Assembly: GCF_031198435.1 (NCBI RefSeq)
Contig: NZ_CP133548.1
Span: 4,002,001 to 4,066,000 of the forward strand
Direction of reading: 5' to 3'
Source of the DNA: Pleionea litopenaei
GTDB lineage: Bacteria; Pseudomonadota; Gammaproteobacteria; Enterobacterales; Kangiellaceae
Length of the DNA stretch: 64,000 nucleotides
The position numbers and the translations under genes are program-made. Below are positions 46,541-56,399 of this stretch, in pieces (position 1 is the first letter of the stretch; the number at the start of each line of letters is the position of its first letter). The notes under the pieces are model-generated. The model did no database searches. It was given only the letters and a program-made list of their open reading frames with translations, and was not told where the DNA came from.

Positions 46541-47995
46541 ATGAGCGAAGAGATTTTAATTAATGTAACACCACAAGAAACCCGTGTAGCCGTGGTTGAA
46601 AATGGTATGTTACAAGAGCTGCTAATTGAGCGGAGTCAGAGTCGCGGACTGGTCGGGAATATTTATAAAGGAAAAGTGAAACGCGTATTACCCGGAATGC
46701 AGGCTGCGTTCGTTGATATTGGGCTAGAGCGCAGTGCTTTCTTACATGTTTCTGAAGTGATTTCGCAACATGACAGCCAACAAGAGAATCATAATGAAGA
46801 TATCACTCGTTTACTGCGCGAGGGACAAGACATCATTGTGCAAGTGATTAAAGACGAGTTAGGAAGCAAAGGAGCTCGCTTAACAACGCATACAACGGTG
46901 CCCAGTCGTTATCTAGTGTTGATGCCTGAGAATTCTCATGTTGGTGTTTCGCAACGCATAGAAGATGAAAATGAAAGAAACCGATTACGAGATATTTTGA
47001 ATGAAAAAGAACATCCTGATGAAGGTTATATCATTCGAACCGCAGCCGAAGGGGCGGGAGAGATCGAATTACGACGCGATGTTTCATTTCTAAAAAAATT
47101 ATGGGATCGAATTAAAACACGAATTGGGAGCGCTAAAGCTCCGGCGCTTATTTATGAAGACTTAAGTCTCGAACTGCGAATAGTAAGAGACATGGTGGCA
47201 AGTAAAGTTGAAAAAATTCGCATTGATAGTCAAGGCGTTTTTGATAAGACTCGTCAGTTTGTGAATGAGTTTGTGCCTGAGCTAGAGCCTCGGCTTGAGA
47301 TGTATCGTGGCGGCCGTCCACTATTCGATGTTTATAATGTAGAAGATGAAATTCAGAAAGCATTGCATCGCCACGTTCCTTTAAAATCTGGCGGCTATCT
47401 AATCATTGATCAAACGGAAGCCATGACCACCATCGATATTAATACCGGGGCGTTTGTTGGCCATAGAAACCTTGAAGAAACCATCTTTCGCACTAATTTA
47501 GAAGCAGCGTCTGCATTGGCTAGACAGTTACGACTGAGGAACCTCGGCGGAATTATAATCATCGACTTTATTGACATGAAAGAAGAGGATCATAAACGGC
47601 AAGTTTTGCGTACGCTCGAGAAGTCTTTAGAACATGATCACGCGAAAACCCATGTGACGGAGGTTTCCTCTCTTGGTTTGGTTGAGATGACTCGTAAAAG
47701 AACTCGTGAAAGTTTAGAGCGAATTCTTTGCGAAACTTGCCCTACCTGTGATGGGCGCGGAACCATTAAAACTGCGCAAACCGTATGCTACGAAATTTTT
47801 CGTGAAATCACTCGAGCCGCCCGCGCCTATGAGGCTCAGAAACTTTTGGTACTGGCCAGTCAAGATGTCGTCGATTGCTTGTTAGACGAAGAAGCCAGCA
47901 GCGTTGCTGAGCTTGAAGCCTTTATAAAAATTCCAATACGATTTCAAGTAGAGTCATTGTATCCGCAAGAACAATTTGACGTTGTCTTAATGTGA
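46541..47995 (+). CDS. rng: Ribonuclease G
   Basis: An endoribonuclease that matures the 5' end of 16S rRNA and degrades some mRNAs. 484 residues. It has the S1 domain with NIYKGKVKRVLPGMQAAFVDIG, the catalytic Asp residues in TIDINTGAF and IIIIDFIDM, and the zinc-link motif CPTC. It lacks the long C-terminal scaffold of RNase E. It follows maf by 16 bp and precedes yhdP by 13 bp, the conserved maf-rng-yhdP order. Confidence 0.97.
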   Translation: MSEEILINVTPQETRVAVVENGMLQELLIERSQSRGLVGNIYKGKVKRVLPGMQAAFVDIGLERSAFLHVSEVISQHDSQQENHNEDITRLLREGQDIIVQVIKDELGSKGARLTTHTTVPSRYLVLMPENSHVGVSQRIEDENERNRLRDILNEKEHPDEGYIIRTAAEGAGEIELRRDVSFLKKLWDRIKTRIGSAKAPALIYEDLSLELRIVRDMVASKVEKIRIDSQGVFDKTRQFVNEFVPELEPRLEMYRGGRPLFDVYNVEDEIQKALHRHVPLKSGGYLIIDQTEAMTTIDINTGAFVGHRNLEETIFRTNLEAASALARQLRLRNLGGIIIIDFIDMKEEDHKRQVLRTLEKSLEHDHAKTHVTEVSSLGLVEMTRKRTRESLERILCETCPTCDGRGTIKTAQTVCYEIFREITRAARAYEAQKLLVLASQDVVDCLLDEEASSVAELEAFIKIPIRFQVESLYPQEQFDVVLM

Positions 47996-48008
47996 GTTAA
48001 TACCTAAG

Positions 48009-51000
48009 ATGGCGTGGTCAAGAATATTTGCTCGTTGGTTGAATCGCTTGTGGTTAATTTTTGCTGCAGTCGTGATCACTACCGCAGTATTGTTGAGTCT
48101 CGCGCGTGCATTCTTACCTTTCATTGACGTCATTCGACCTGATATTGAATCTTTTCTGTCGCAAAAAACGGGTGCGAGAATCTCGATTGGGCAACTGTCC
48201 GCTGAGTGGTTATCGCACGGACCGAAAATCATTATCACTGATCTAGAAATTGAACAAAATCCATGGTTACTTGCAGAAGTTAAAGATCTCTCTATTGCAG
48301 TTAATCTTTGGCAAACCATGTTGAACCTAGGTTTAGCAACTGACGAAATAAAAATAAATAAAAGCACCTTACGAGGAGATCTTACCGCTCTTTTAGCCAA
48401 AGGAAAAAATAGTAGAAGTTCCAATGATTATACTAGCTTCGACTTTTTGGTTGAAAGCTTACTTGGCCAAAACGATGTATTGCTTACCGACATTGTGGTT
48501 AATGTTTCTCGAAAAGGTTTTCAATATTCTCCACTGACGATTGATAGATTATCGATCAATGTTTTTGATGAGATTCATCAAATAACCGGAGATATCGCTC
48601 AGCAAAATGGAGGTCAGCTGAAATTAGTCGCTGAACTTTATGGTGATCCTCGATATCCTGAATCGAGACTACAAGTTTATGCTGAAAGTGACTCAGTCGA
48701 TTTATCACGATTACCTTTGTTCGAGTCGGTGATCAGTGGACTCGTCAAACAAGGTGACTTGTCTGGCGAACTTTGGGCAAGCTGGCGATTCAATCAATGG
48801 GAATCGGTTGTGATGGACTTGACCTTGGAGCCGGTGATTTTTGAAATTAATCGACGTGCTTTTGAGTATGAGAAAATATCGGCGCAAGTGTTATGGAATG
48901 AAAATAGCAGTCAACAGCGGCAATTTTATTTAAAGCAACTTAAAGCGATCGATAGTACAGGCAGTATTATTGATTTAGCGGGACTAAAAGTCGATTTCGC
49001 TCGAGAACCAGAGACCTTGCTGACTTTTGAGTACAGTAATGTTAAACCAGGAAAGTTGAATAATGTATGGGCGTTGCTTATCGATGAATCAGAGTTGCAA
49101 GATTGGTTCTTAGCTGCCAACCCACAATTAACGGTCGATAACTTTTCCTTAACTTTGACAGAAGAAGACGGAGACTGGGATATTCACCATGGGCAAATGA
49201 ATTTATCAGAAGTTCATCTTAGCCGCACACGAGTGTCACCTGAAATGCCTGTTTTTACAGGTAAAATAAATCTAGAAAAAGATAAAGTTAATTTTGCGTT
49301 TAAATCGGTTCCTGGCCAAATAGATTACCGACCACTGTTTAGGTGGCCAATCGGAGCTGAAAATATTCAGGTTGCTGGTGAGTTTTTTAGTTTTGACGAA
49401 GGCAGTTATTTGGTGTTTGAGCAGTTTGATATGGTGCTGGATGGTGCAACCGTTGCTGCACAAGGCAACTTGTATTTTCAGTCGGGTAGCGCCCCCGAAA
49501 TCAGCTTACAGGCTGAATTATTAAATGCCGATATCAAAAAGAAATCCTTGTATTTTCCCGTTGAAGAAATGGGGCAAGAGCTTGTTGATTATTTGGATGA
49601 GAGCGTTCATGGAGGAACCATAGATTATGCGCGCTTTAACCTTCAAGGCAAACTGGTTGCTGGGTTTTTAAATCAAAGTGATCTGACGTTCGATATTATG
49701 GCGCACGCGAAAGGTTTAGATTATCAGTACCAACCAGATTTCCCAAAGCTTGACACGCTTGATGCCAACTTGTTTTTCACTCAAGACTCTATGTTTATCT
49801 CAGCGACAAAGGCAACCTATGAATCGATTGATGTTCAAAGAGCCAATGCTTTCATCGCTGACTTTTCTGCAAAAGATCCAAAGTTGGTTATCGATATTCG
49901 GGCTAGCTCCGATCATAAAAGCGCAAAGACATTCATTGAGAATTCAAGTTTGAAAGAGAATCTCGGGAGTTTGCTTGATGACTTACAACCACAGGAATAT
50001 TTTTCAGTAGCGCTTCAATTAAGCGTACCACTCGAGAGCTCAGGTGAAACGGGTATTGCAGGGCAAGTAAATTTAAATAAAACTCCAATAAACATTCCTC
50101 CTTTAGATTTATCGCTCGGTCAAGTGACCGGAAAACTAAACTTTACTACCTCAAAGATTTGGTCAGATGGCTTGTCTGTGGCTGCTCTTAATGGGACAAC
50201 TCAAGTAACTTTGAATACGACCGATGCGGATGGTGCTCGGCATCTGCAAATGACTGCAAAAGGAGATGTTGACTCTGAACAAGCCGTGACTTGGCTACTG
50301 GGAGGTAAGTCACTCCCTGTTCAAGGGAAAACACCAGTATCGCTCTCCGGATGGATTTGTTTAGACAACTGTACGGCGGGACTTTCTCGAGTCGAGGTTG
50401 AATCGAACCTAAAAGGTGTGGCGATTGAGTTATCGGAACCTTTAACTAAAAGAGCCGATGAAACTCAGTCATTACGAGTTGCTATTGACCAGCTAAGCCA
50501 ATCTCAACATATTGAGTTTACCGTTGGTCAGACACTCAATGGTGCTTTAAATTATCGGCGAGACGGTGAGCGGCTGAACCTAGTACAAGGAAATATTTCA
50601 GTTGGAGAGGGAAATTCAGCGGTTAGTTTGGTCAACAACACTTTGTCAGTTTCCGTTCGTCTTGGAGCCATTCAGCTAGAGCAATTACTGAATGAAATTA
50701 ATCGAGTGTCCGATGCTTTTTCTAGTGACTCAAAGTCGAGTAGCACTAGCTTACCGTTATTGGTGTCGATAACAATAGATTCTCTGGAAATTCACGGCAT
50801 ACAACTGAACAATATTTCAGGCTCGATGGAGTCAATCGATAATGACCAATATAAAGTCACCTTTGAAAGTGCTGAAAGCGCAGGCGTTTTACTGGTTAAT
50901 AATGATAAGTCGATTGACATTCAGTTAAGCCAGTTAATCTTGCAGGATGAAAACTTTATTGAATCGAAGGAAGAAGCCGATCCGAAAGAGCGAGTCGCTG

Positions 51001-51956
51001 CTATTCAGCAACTTCCAAACATCAATTTTAAATGTGATAGTTGCGTTATTAAAAGTGTTGACCTAGGTACAGTTACCTCAAGTGTTAAGGTTGAAAATGA
51101 TTTACTTTTTATGTCTGGTCAATTGTTCAGAGAAGGCTTGCTTGATGCCACCTATGAAACGGAGTGGAATCTTAGCGAGCAACAAACTAAGTCCGATATT
51201 ACCTTAAGTAGCCGACGAATTGGCCGGTTATTAAGAGACTGGGGTGTGGCAATTGGTATTCGAGACAGTGCCGCAACGTCGGAGCTCAGTTTAAATTGGC
51301 AAGGAGCACCCTACGATTTTGCACTAGAACGTTTAAACGGAAGTGCATCGTTGAGTATTGGAAGTGGATACTTAGAAGAAGTATCCGATGCAAAAGCACG
51401 AATCTTTTCTTTATTTTCAATGCAGTCTGTTTTCAGGCGTTTGGCGTTAGACTTTAAGGATATTTATAAGAAAGGATTTTTTTATGACAGCATCAAAAGT
51501 CAGTTTGTAATCGATACCGGTGTTTTGAAAACAACGCGTATGGAAATAGATGGTGCGGCGGCGAACGTATCAATAACCGGTGATGTTAATCTTGTCGCAA
51601 AAACCGTTGATCAACTTGCTGTCGTTTCTCCGAAAGTGACCTCTAGCTTACCCGTCTTGGCAGGGTGGGCGGTTGAACCAACGACGGGAGTCATTGTATG
51701 GTTACTGAGTAAAATGTTTGAACCGGCGATTGATGTTATTACTAAAATTGAATATCGCATGGTTGGGTCTTGGGATAACCCTCAGGTCATTGAGTTAAGT
51801 AAATCAACCAAAGAAGTGGAGTTAACCGAAGAGCAGCTGGAAGCTATACGAAAGGTGCAAGAGGGTAATCAAAATGGCGACGATAAACCGCAATCCGATT
51901 CGCCTAGTGAAGCGCTGCCACCACAGCAACCGGAGTCACAATCTGGCGATCAATAG
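48009..51956 (+). CDS. yhdP: YhdP, large AsmA-like inner membrane/periplasmic protein
   Basis: 1315 residues. An N-terminal transmembrane helix (~15-37, LWLIFAAVVITTAVLLSLARAF) is followed by a long beta-rich periplasmic chain of the AsmA/DUF3971 bridge type. E. coli YhdP, with TamB and YdbH, carries phospholipids to the outer membrane. Near the N-terminus SIGQLSAEWLSHGPKIIITDLEI and near the C-terminus GAANVSITGDVNLVAKTVDQLAVVSPKV match the family pattern. The C-terminal ~45 residues are a charged Gln/Ser/Pro-rich tail. Two Cys-rich spots (CLDNC-like WICLDNC and FKCDSCVIK) stand out. Confidence 0.93.
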   Translation: MAWSRIFARWLNRLWLIFAAVVITTAVLLSLARAFLPFIDVIRPDIESFLSQKTGARISIGQLSAEWLSHGPKIIITDLEIEQNPWLLAEVKDLSIAVNLWQTMLNLGLATDEIKINKSTLRGDLTALLAKGKNSRSSNDYTSFDFLVESLLGQNDVLLTDIVVNVSRKGFQYSPLTIDRLSINVFDEIHQITGDIAQQNGGQLKLVAELYGDPRYPESRLQVYAESDSVDLSRLPLFESVISGLVKQGDLSGELWASWRFNQWESVVMDLTLEPVIFEINRRAFEYEKISAQVLWNENSSQQRQFYLKQLKAIDSTGSIIDLAGLKVDFAREPETLLTFEYSNVKPGKLNNVWALLIDESELQDWFLAANPQLTVDNFSLTLTEEDGDWDIHHGQMNLSEVHLSRTRVSPEMPVFTGKINLEKDKVNFAFKSVPGQIDYRPLFRWPIGAENIQVAGEFFSFDEGSYLVFEQFDMVLDGATVAAQGNLYFQSGSAPEISLQAELLNADIKKKSLYFPVEEMGQELVDYLDESVHGGTIDYARFNLQGKLVAGFLNQSDLTFDIMAHAKGLDYQYQPDFPKLDTLDANLFFTQDSMFISATKATYESIDVQRANAFIADFSAKDPKLVIDIRASSDHKSAKTFIENSSLKENLGSLLDDLQPQEYFSVALQLSVPLESSGETGIAGQVNLNKTPINIPPLDLSLGQVTGKLNFTTSKIWSDGLSVAALNGTTQVTLNTTDADGARHLQMTAKGDVDSEQAVTWLLGGKSLPVQGKTPVSLSGWICLDNCTAGLSRVEVESNLKGVAIELSEPLTKRADETQSLRVAIDQLSQSQHIEFTVGQTLNGALNYRRDGERLNLVQGNISVGEGNSAVSLVNNTLSVSVRLGAIQLEQLLNEINRVSDAFSSDSKSSSTSLPLLVSITIDSLEIHGIQLNNISGSMESIDNDQYKVTFESAESAGVLLVNNDKSIDIQLSQLILQDENFIESKEEADPKERVAAIQQLPNINFKCDSCVIKSVDLGTVTSSVKVENDLLFMSGQLFREGLLDATYETEWNLSEQQTKSDITLSSRRIGRLLRDWGVAIGIRDSAATSELSLNWQGAPYDFALERLNGSASLSIGSGYLEEVSDAKARIFSLFSMQSVFRRLALDFKDIYKKGFFYDSIKSQFVIDTGVLKTTRMEIDGAAANVSITGDVNLVAKTVDQLAVVSPKVTSSLPVLAGWAVEPTTGVIVWLLSKMFEPAIDVITKIEYRMVGSWDNPQVIELSKSTKEVELTEEQLEAIRKVQEGNQNGDDKPQSDSPSEALPPQQPESQSGDQ

Positions 51957-51992
51957 CATTATCGTTAAATCCTTAGGAAGGGAGTGCAGGTA

Positions 51993-52835
51993 ATGAGCGT
52001 TCTTAATGTCGGCTTGATACAAATGTGTTCTAGTACTCAGATTGAGAAGAACTTAAAGGATGCTGAACGCCTGATTCAGTGCGCCGTGACGGATGGGGCT
52101 GAGCTAATTGTCTTACCCGAGTATTTTCCATTGTTTGCTCAGTCGCAACGCCAGCGGCAAGGAGCGCAAGAGCCAATGGGGCCAGAGCATCCTATCCAGA
52201 AGGCGATAGCTAACTGGTCAAAGAGTCATAAGGTTTGGATAGTTGCCGGAACTTTACCAGTACAATCATCTCACTCAAGTCGCCCTTACGCCCGTTCGTT
52301 GGTTTATTCCAGTGAGGGGGAATGTGTCGCCCACTACGACAAAATTCACCTTTTCGACGTTGAAGTCAGTGATCAAACTCGTCAATACCGTGAATCTGAG
52401 TTTACCCACGCTGGAGCCGAGCCAAGGGTTGTGACTACGCCTTGGGGTAATCTTGGGTTATCGGTGTGCTATGACATTCGGTTTGCCGAGCTTTATCAAC
52501 ATTATCATGCCGAAAATTGCACCATCATCGCCGTCCCTTCAGCGTTCACTTGCCCGACAGGGCGAGCTCATTGGGAGGTTTTATTGAGAGCGAGAGCAAT
52601 TGAGACGCAAAGTTATGTGCTTGCGGCGGCGCAAACAGGGCAGCATGAAAATGGTCGAATGACTTGGGGTCATTCGATGGTGGTGGATCCTTGGGGGGAG
52701 ATCGTGGGACAATTGAATCAACAAGAAGGCTATCTTGTGTCGCAGATTGATTTGGCCAAGTGCGCTCAAATTGCGCGCCGCATGCCTACTCGAGAACATC
52801 GTGTGTTAATACCAACTAAAAGTAGACCTGAATGA
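51993..52835 (+). CDS. Nitrilase-superfamily amidase (Nit1/deaminated-glutathione-amidase-like)
   Basis: A C-N hydrolase of 280 residues with the Glu43-Lys117-Cys159 catalytic triad in [19 protein letters not shown] and LSVCYDIRF. This branch includes the deaminated glutathione amidase, a metabolite-repair enzyme. The place between yhdP and tldD is conserved in gammaproteobacteria. I chose ATG at 51993 because GGGAG lies 8 bases upstream; a GTG at 51984 would add three residues and overlap that site. The stop overlaps tldD (ATGA). Confidence 0.92.
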   Translation: MSVLNVGLIQMCSSTQIEKNLKDAERLIQCAVTDGAELIVLPEYFPLFAQSQRQRQGAQEPMGPEHPIQKAIANWSKSHKVWIVAGTLPVQSSHSSRPYARSLVYSSEGECVAHYDKIHLFDVEVSDQTRQYRESEFTHAGAEPRVVTTPWGNLGLSVCYDIRFAELYQHYHAENCTIIAVPSAFTCPTGRAHWEVLLRARAIETQSYVLAAAQTGQHENGRMTWGHSMVVDPWGEIVGQLNQQEGYLVSQIDLAKCAQIARRMPTREHRVLIPTKSRPE

Positions 52836-54271
52836 CTCAACAACTGGACAGTGTAAAAGACTATTTTTTTGACTCTGCGGAGCTCGACGATAATAAAGTG
52901 ACCAGCGTATTAGAAAATATGCTAGGACATGAAGTCGACCACGGTGAGCTGTACTTTCAAAGTACACGTCAAGAATCTTGGGGGCTCGAAGATGGTATTG
53001 TCAAAGAGGCTCATTACAGTGCCGATCGAGGTGTTGGCGTGCGTGCTTTGGCCGGAGAAAAGACCGGTTTTGCCTATTCTGAAGACCTTATCTTGCCTGC
53101 GCTATTGCAAGCTTCTGGAGCCGCTCGAAGTATCGCTAGAGAAGGATCAAATACCAAGATAAAAGCATGGGATTCTCCTCGTGTGGTTAGTTTATATGAA
53201 CCACTTGATCCTATAGCCTCATTGACCGAAGAACAGAAAGTCGCTCTATTACAAGAATTAGACGCGGTTGCCCGCGCAGAAGATCCAAGGGTTTCTCAGG
53301 TAATGGCGTCGTTAGCAGCGTCCTTTGAGAAGGTGCTAGTCATGGCAACCGATGGCACCCTAGCGGCTGACATACGTCCTTTAATTCGTGTGAATGTCGT
53401 GGTCATCGCAGAGCAAGGCGGGCGTCGTGAGCGAGGCGCAGCTGGAGGGGGTGGTCGAATGGACTTTGGAAGTTTCATGTCTCGAAATGACTTAAAAGGC
53501 ATTGCCAAAGAAGCCGTTCGTCAAGCCTTAGTTAATTTAGATGCCATTGATGCACCGGCAGGTGTCATGCCCGTTGTGTTGGGGGCCGGCTGGCCAGGCG
53601 TGTTATTACATGAAGCAGTAGGGCATGGTCTTGAGGGCGATTTTAATCGAAAAGGATCGTCGGCATTTTCTGGAAAAATAGGGCAACAGGTTGCATCTTC
53701 AAAGGTGACGATTGTAGACGATGGCACGATGGCTCAATGTCGAGGGTCGTTATCGATCGATGATGAAGGTGTCCCAACGCAAAATACTTTGCTGATTGAA
53801 AACGGCATTCTGCGCGGATACATGCAAGATAAACGAAATGCCCGCTTTATGGGGCAATCGTCGACTGGTAACGGGCGTCGAGAATCTTATGCTCATTTAC
53901 CCATGCCGCGAATGACTAATACCTATATGCTGGCGGGTGACGATCTCCCTGAAGACATCATAAAGTCAGTAAAAAAAGGTATTTACGCTCCGAACTTTGG
54001 TGGTGGTCAGGTTGATATAACGTCGGGTAAGTTTGTATTTTCAACCAGTGAAGCCTACTTAATTGAAGACGGTAAAATTACTGCGCCGGTAAAAGGAGCG
54101 ACTTTAATCGGAAATGGTCCAGAAGTAATGAAACGAGTATCCATGGTCGGAAATGACCTGCAACTGGATCCTGGAATTGGTGTTTGTGGCAAGGATGGCC
54201 AAAGTGTGCCTGTCGGTGTTGGCCAACCGACCTTAAAAGTTGATGAGCTCACCGTCGGTGGAACTCAGTAA
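52832..54271 (+). CDS. tldD: Metalloprotease subunit TldD
   Basis: TldD and TldE (PmbA) form a heteromeric zinc protease that trims peptides such as microcin B17 precursors and degrades CcdA. The 479-residue chain carries the HExxxH motif (His260, Glu261, His264) in [21 protein letters not shown], and the C-terminal [17 protein letters not shown] region. It starts within the nitrilase stop. Its partner gene is at 61426. Confidence 0.97.
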   Translation: MTQQLDSVKDYFFDSAELDDNKVTSVLENMLGHEVDHGELYFQSTRQESWGLEDGIVKEAHYSADRGVGVRALAGEKTGFAYSEDLILPALLQASGAARSIAREGSNTKIKAWDSPRVVSLYEPLDPIASLTEEQKVALLQELDAVARAEDPRVSQVMASLAASFEKVLVMATDGTLAADIRPLIRVNVVVIAEQGGRRERGAAGGGGRMDFGSFMSRNDLKGIAKEAVRQALVNLDAIDAPAGVMPVVLGAGWPGVLLHEAVGHGLEGDFNRKGSSAFSGKIGQQVASSKVTIVDDGTMAQCRGSLSIDDEGVPTQNTLLIENGILRGYMQDKRNARFMGQSSTGNGRRESYAHLPMPRMTNTYMLAGDDLPEDIIKSVKKGIYAPNFGGGQVDITSGKFVFSTSEAYLIEDGKITAPVKGATLIGNGPEVMKRVSMVGNDLQLDPGIGVCGKDGQSVPVGVGQPTLKVDELTVGGTQ

Positions 54272-54280
54272 TATCTATGT

Positions 54281-54304
54281 AGGAGTTTAGACTTCTAGAC
54301 TCCT
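54281..54304 (+). terminator. Terminator hairpin after tldD
   Basis: An 11-bp stem AGGAGTTTAGA / TCTAGACTCCT with one G-T pair and a minimal loop, followed by TTAAATCCCTGTTTTT. It ends the mre-tldD run of genes. Confidence 0.6.
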
Positions 54305-54526
54305 TTAAATCCCTGTTTTTACGACACATTTCTCTATTTTTATCCTTCTGATTACCTTATTCCCCGGCATTTATCGGTCTTGCTGCGGTGCTTGCTTAAT
54401 TTTATTTTGTGGAAGTGGCTTTTTAGCTGAATAAAACTAATAATATTAATTAAAATTTTATTATGGCGAAATTAAATATGTATTATCTCGCTAGGTGCTT
54501 TTTATAATTAATTAAAGGAGCGGTTA

Positions 54527-55003
54527 ATGGTAAAGTGGAATGACGAACTGGATGCTGCTGACACGGCAATTTTGACGGTGTTGCAACAAGAAGGGCGAAT
54601 CAGCAATGTTGCCTTGGCTGAAAGAGTGAAACTTTCACCTCCGGCTACACTCACTCGGCTCAAAAGGCTAGAACGTGACGGATACATTGATCGCTTTGTT
54701 GCGGTTTTAGACCGGCATAAAACAGGACACGATACGCTGAGTTTTATTCAGTTGACCTTGTCTTTACATCAGCATCAACAGATTCACGATATTTTAGAGC
54801 GTATTGTGGCTATGCCCGAAGTCTTGGAGTGCCACAACGTAACCGGCGAGTATGACTATTTGCTGAAGGTTGCGTTACGCAATACACAGGCGCTCGAATT
54901 ATTTATTTCGAAAAAATTGATTCCTATGCCAGGAATCGCGCGGCTTCATACCAGTTTGGTATTAAAAGAGTACAAGGCGAGCATGGCATTGGATTTGAAC
55001 TAA
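54527..55003 (+). CDS. Lrp/AsnC-family transcriptional regulator
   Basis: A 158-residue regulator with an N-terminal helix-turn-helix (ILTVLQQEGRISNVALAERVKLSPPATLTRLKRLERDG) and a RAM/AsnC effector domain (VLECHNVTGEYDYLLKV). AAGGAG lies 6 bases before the ATG. The 200 bp upstream is very AT-rich, as expected for Lrp sites. It precedes methionine gamma-lyase by 22 bp, so it probably senses methionine or another amino acid and controls that enzyme, like MdeR in Pseudomonas putida. Confidence 0.93.
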   Translation: MVKWNDELDAADTAILTVLQQEGRISNVALAERVKLSPPATLTRLKRLERDGYIDRFVAVLDRHKTGHDTLSFIQLTLSLHQHQQIHDILERIVAMPEVLECHNVTGEYDYLLKVALRNTQALELFISKKLIPMPGIARLHTSLVLKEYKASMALDLN

Positions 55004-55025
55004 CTTTCAATTCAATAGGTGCAGT

Positions 55026-56228
55026 ATGAAGTTTGATCACATTGAAACCAATACCATTCACGCAGGTAAGCTGATTGATACCCGTTTTGGGGCTTTGAGC
55101 ACGCCGATTTACCAAACTTCAACCTACACCTTCGAATCGACCGCTCAAGGTGGCGCTCGGTTTAGTGGTGACGAGCAAGGCTATATTTACGGTCGATTGG
55201 GTAATCCTACCGTGCGTGAACTTGAGCAACGCATGGCAGCCCTCGAAGGCACCGAAGATGCCGCTGCTATGGGATCCGGCATGGGAGCCGTTTCAGCGAC
55301 TCTATTTGCGTTGCTCAAAGCAGGTGATCACATTGTTGCTTCGGACGCATTGTATGGCTGTACCTTCGCTCTGTTAGAACACAAGTGTCGTGACTTTGGT
55401 ATCGAAGTAACCTTTGTTGATGGCCGCAATGAAATGGCGATTCGTAGTGCGATTCAACCGAACACAAAAGTCATTTACGCAGAAACGCCAATCAATCCAA
55501 ACATGGTCTGTATCGATCTCGATATGATCGCTCGAGTAGGTCAATCGAAAGGGATAACCACGGTTATTGACAATACTTTTATGTCGCCAGTTTTACAACA
55601 ACCGGCAAAACACGGCATCGACTTGATCATTCATAGTGCGACCAAGTACCTTAATGGTCATGGTGATGTGATCGCTGGAATTGTGTGTGGCTCTCAAGAA
55701 ATGATTGAACATATAAAGCTGACCACGTTGAAAGATATTGGCGCGGTCATGAGTCCACACGATGCTTGGTTAATTATTCGTGGATTGAAAACCTTGCATA
55801 TTCGAGTGGAACGTCATTGCCAAAACGCTGAAGTGGTCAGTGAGTTTTTGGAGAAACACCCAGATGTCGGCACCGTATTCTACCCTGGACTGAAAAGCCA
55901 TGAAGGTCATCGATTAATCGGTACTCAAATGAAAGCAGCGGGTGGAGTTATTGCTTTTGAAATGAAAGGCAGTTTCGAAAATGCAGTGGCGTTTATGGAC
56001 CAATTAAAAATGTGCAAGCGCGCAGTTAGTTTAGGTGATGCAGAAACTTTGATTCAACATCCAGCGTCAATGACACATTCGCCTTATGAACCTGAACAAC
56101 GACGTGCCGCAGGCATCAGCGATACCTTGATTCGTTTATCGGTTGGTTTGGAACATGTCGACGATATTATCGCCGACTTAGAACAAGCGTTGAATGCAGC
56201 CTACAGCGGTATTGCGCGCGTCGGTTAA
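55026..56228 (+). CDS. megL: Methionine gamma-lyase
   Basis: A PLP enzyme cleaving L-methionine to methanethiol, 2-oxobutyrate and ammonia. 400 residues of the Cys/Met metabolism family. PLP lysine Lys207 is in SATKYLNGH, Tyr55 and Arg57 in YGRLGNPT bind the phosphate of the neighbouring subunit, and Cys112 in LYGCTFALL corresponds to the active-site Cys typical of true methionine gamma-lyases (Cys116 in P. putida). That Cys makes cystathionine lyase or synthase less likely. It is in the same operon as the Lrp regulator. Confidence 0.92.
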   Translation: MKFDHIETNTIHAGKLIDTRFGALSTPIYQTSTYTFESTAQGGARFSGDEQGYIYGRLGNPTVRELEQRMAALEGTEDAAAMGSGMGAVSATLFALLKAGDHIVASDALYGCTFALLEHKCRDFGIEVTFVDGRNEMAIRSAIQPNTKVIYAETPINPNMVCIDLDMIARVGQSKGITTVIDNTFMSPVLQQPAKHGIDLIIHSATKYLNGHGDVIAGIVCGSQEMIEHIKLTTLKDIGAVMSPHDAWLIIRGLKTLHIRVERHCQNAEVVSEFLEKHPDVGTVFYPGLKSHEGHRLIGTQMKAAGGVIAFEMKGSFENAVAFMDQLKMCKRAVSLGDAETLIQHPASMTHSPYEPEQRRAAGISDTLIRLSVGLEHVDDIIADLEQALNAAYSGIARVG

Positions 56229-56244
56229 ACAAGCTGCTGTCATT

Positions 56245-56278
56245 AAGGACTGGTAAACAGAATCGTTTATCAGTCCTT
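56245..56278. terminator. Long hairpin after methionine gamma-lyase
   Basis: A 14-bp stem, AAGGACTGGTAAAC with GTTTATCAGTCCTT (one G-T pair), and a 6-base loop, 16 bp after the stop. No T-run on either strand, so it may stabilise mRNA or act with Rho. Confidence 0.5.
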
Positions 56279-56399
56279 CAATATCAACGTCCACTATTCA
56301 TTTCTTTCAGTGCTTTTTCTAACACTTGCCTAGCGATCGAACGAAAAGACTGCCATCACTAACATTATTGAGCCTCTGTTCTAAGTAGACTGCCATGCC

